Shown piece after piece: positions 63,093 to 64,000 of a stretch of 64,000 nucleotides of DNA. The stretch comes from Ciceribacter sp. T2.26MG-112.2. GTDB taxonomy: Bacteria > Pseudomonadota > Alphaproteobacteria > Rhizobiales > Rhizobiaceae. Within the stretch, counting starts at the first letter, position 1; every line of letters starts with the position of its first letter. The notes beneath the pieces were generated by a model. That model was given only the letters and a program-made list of their open reading frames with translations, was not told where the DNA came from and did no database searches. A program made the position numbers and the translations under genes. The DNA lies in the NCBI RefSeq assembly GCF_900492205.1, contig NZ_UEYQ01000003.1, positions 248,001 to 312,000 on the forward strand, in the 5' to 3' direction.

Positions 63093-64000
63093 ATGACCAA
63101 TCCGGCGTCGCAGCCCCGGCAGTCCGCCGTGACATGCTTCTATTACGCCCTGCCGGCCCTGCCGATGGCGGCGATCGCGTTGCCGCTCTACATCATCGTG
63201 CCGAGCTTCTATGCGGCCGCCTTTGCCATTCCCCTTGCGGCCATCGGCGGGGTTCTCTTGGCGATTCGTCTGATCGATGCCGTGACCGACCCGCTCTTCG
63301 GCTGGCTTGCCGACCGCGTGACGTGCCGATTCGGTCGCCGCCGCGGGTTCTTTCTCTCCTCCGTGCCCTTGACGGCCCTTGCCGCCTTCATGCTCTTCTG
63401 GCCGCCTGCCGATGCCGGCCTCGTCTATCTGGCGCTTTGGGGAACGGCGCTTTCGATCGGCGCCACCTGGACTCTTCTGCCCTATACCGCCTGGGGTGCG
63501 GAACTCTCGGACGGCTATCACGACCGCGTCCGGGTCTCGGCCTGGCGCGAGGGCGCGACGCTTGTCGGATCGCTGCTGGCCATTTCGCTGCCGTTCGTCG
63601 GCGGGCTCGAGCGGGCCGACGCCTTCCATGGCCTCGCCTGGATCGCGGTCTTTATCGTCGTCATGTTGCCGCTTGCCGGAGGCCTGGCGGTCTGGCGCGT
63701 GCCGGAGCCGGCCGATCGATCGGTGCGTCGCCTCGCCCTTCGCGAGAGCCTGGCGCATCTGGCGGGCAACCGGCCGTTTCTCAGGCTGGCCGCAGCCTTC
63801 CTGCTCAACAGCTTCGCCAATGCCATACCCGCCTCGCTGTTCATCTATTTCGTCACCGCCCGCCTGGACGCGCCGGGATGGGAAGGGCCTTTGCTGTTTT
63901 CCTATTTCCTCGCCGCGGTCGCGGGCGTTCCGCTCGCGGTCTGGACGTCGGCAAGAATGGGCAAGCACCGCGCCTGGTCGATCTCCATGGCGCTTGCCTG
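63093..64000 (+). CDS. GPH/MelB-type MFS transporter, 5' part (partial)
   Basis: An open frame from ATG 63093 to the window edge with at least 302 codons and no stop. MFS_2/GPH pattern: the motif RLIDAVTDPLFGWLADRVTC after helix 2 (sodium-sugar symporter signature DxxxDPxxGxxxD), RFGRRRGFFLSSVPLTA and TWTLLPYTAWGAELSDGYHD with RVRVSAWREG. Such proteins are cation-coupled symporters of sugars or glycosides; the substrate is unknown. GGAG lies 9 nt before the ATG. Confidence 0.82.
   Translation, partial: MTNPASQPRQSAVTCFYYALPALPMAAIALPLYIIVPSFYAAAFAIPLAAIGGVLLAIRLIDAVTDPLFGWLADRVTCRFGRRRGFFLSSVPLTALAAFMLFWPPADAGLVYLALWGTALSIGATWTLLPYTAWGAELSDGYHDRVRVSAWREGATLVGSLLAISLPFVGGLERADAFHGLAWIAVFIVVMLPLAGGLAVWRVPEPADRSVRRLALRESLAHLAGNRPFLRLAAAFLLNSFANAIPASLFIYFVTARLDAPGWEGPLLFSYFLAAVAGVPLAVWTSARMGKHRAWSISMALA

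Overview
The window looks like a stretch of a Rhizobiaceae chromosome (Alphaproteobacteria, Hyphomicrobiales; Rhizobium/Agrobacterium/Sinorhizobium/Ciceribacter type). The base composition is GC-rich, and gene order and content are rhizobial: the LdtR/L,D-transpeptidase pair, glyA-nrdR-ribD...ribH-nusB, a K+-independent H+-pyrophosphatase, bamE // ubiquinol-cytochrome c chaperone - DUF177 - plsX - fabH - ihfA - merR - tRNA-Pro, ctaA / argC / speB / rplM-rpsI, and clpP-clpX-lon-hupB. The genus is not resolved. No phage, IS element or CRISPR array was seen.

Layout. 1-2.2 kb: 3' part of parC and a Doc-type toxin with an AbrB-type antitoxin. 2.3-9 kb: TAT-type nitroreductase-like protein, bpt, RDD protein, hemB, DUF6163-like protein, ldtR and an L,D-transpeptidase. 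9-15.5 kb: folate/riboflavin/NusB genes, interrupted where riboflavin synthase is expected by an opposite-strand two-gene membrane-protein unit that includes a 25-residue microprotein. 15.5-23.2 kb: hppA with a structured leader, then envelope and fatty-acid genes and tRNA-Pro. 23.4-26.6 kb: an RTX-like secreted protein and a PHB-depolymerase-family esterase. 26.7-38.4 kb: a polysaccharide locus (phosphoglycosyl transferase, Wzy/ligase-like protein, two GT4 glycosyltransferases, Wza-like lipoprotein, Wzc-like protein, GNAT/CelD-like protein) with an FtsH-family protease in the middle. From memory, its content and its place next to ctaA/argC resemble the rhizobial unipolar-polysaccharide (upp) adhesin region. 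38.6-43.6 kb: haem A synthase, argC, speB, ribosomal proteins. 43.8-50.8 kb: small metabolic genes, two CoA-binding paralogues, metY, a cupin and a P450. 50.9-58 kb: a membrane GGDEF protein and the clpP/clpX/lon/hupB block. 58.3-64 kb: a phytase-like protein behind a textbook PhoB box, an aldo/keto reductase, an unknown membrane protein and the 5' part of a GPH-type transporter.

How it works together. Most of the window is core metabolism and envelope biogenesis. Readable control signals are three 11-bp PhoB half-sites before the phytase-like gene, a perfect FNR/FixK box between metY and a DUF6455-like gene, RpoH-type promoters before clpP and lon, a toxin-antitoxin operator, and a hairpin that displays the hppA ribosome-binding site. 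The most unusual unit is the polysaccharide locus. It combines a membrane AAA+ protease (intact Walker A/B and HEXXH) with a Wzc-like protein whose kinase P-loop has lost its lysine. This suggests that chain length or export is controlled without tyrosine phosphorylation and perhaps by proteolysis (inference).
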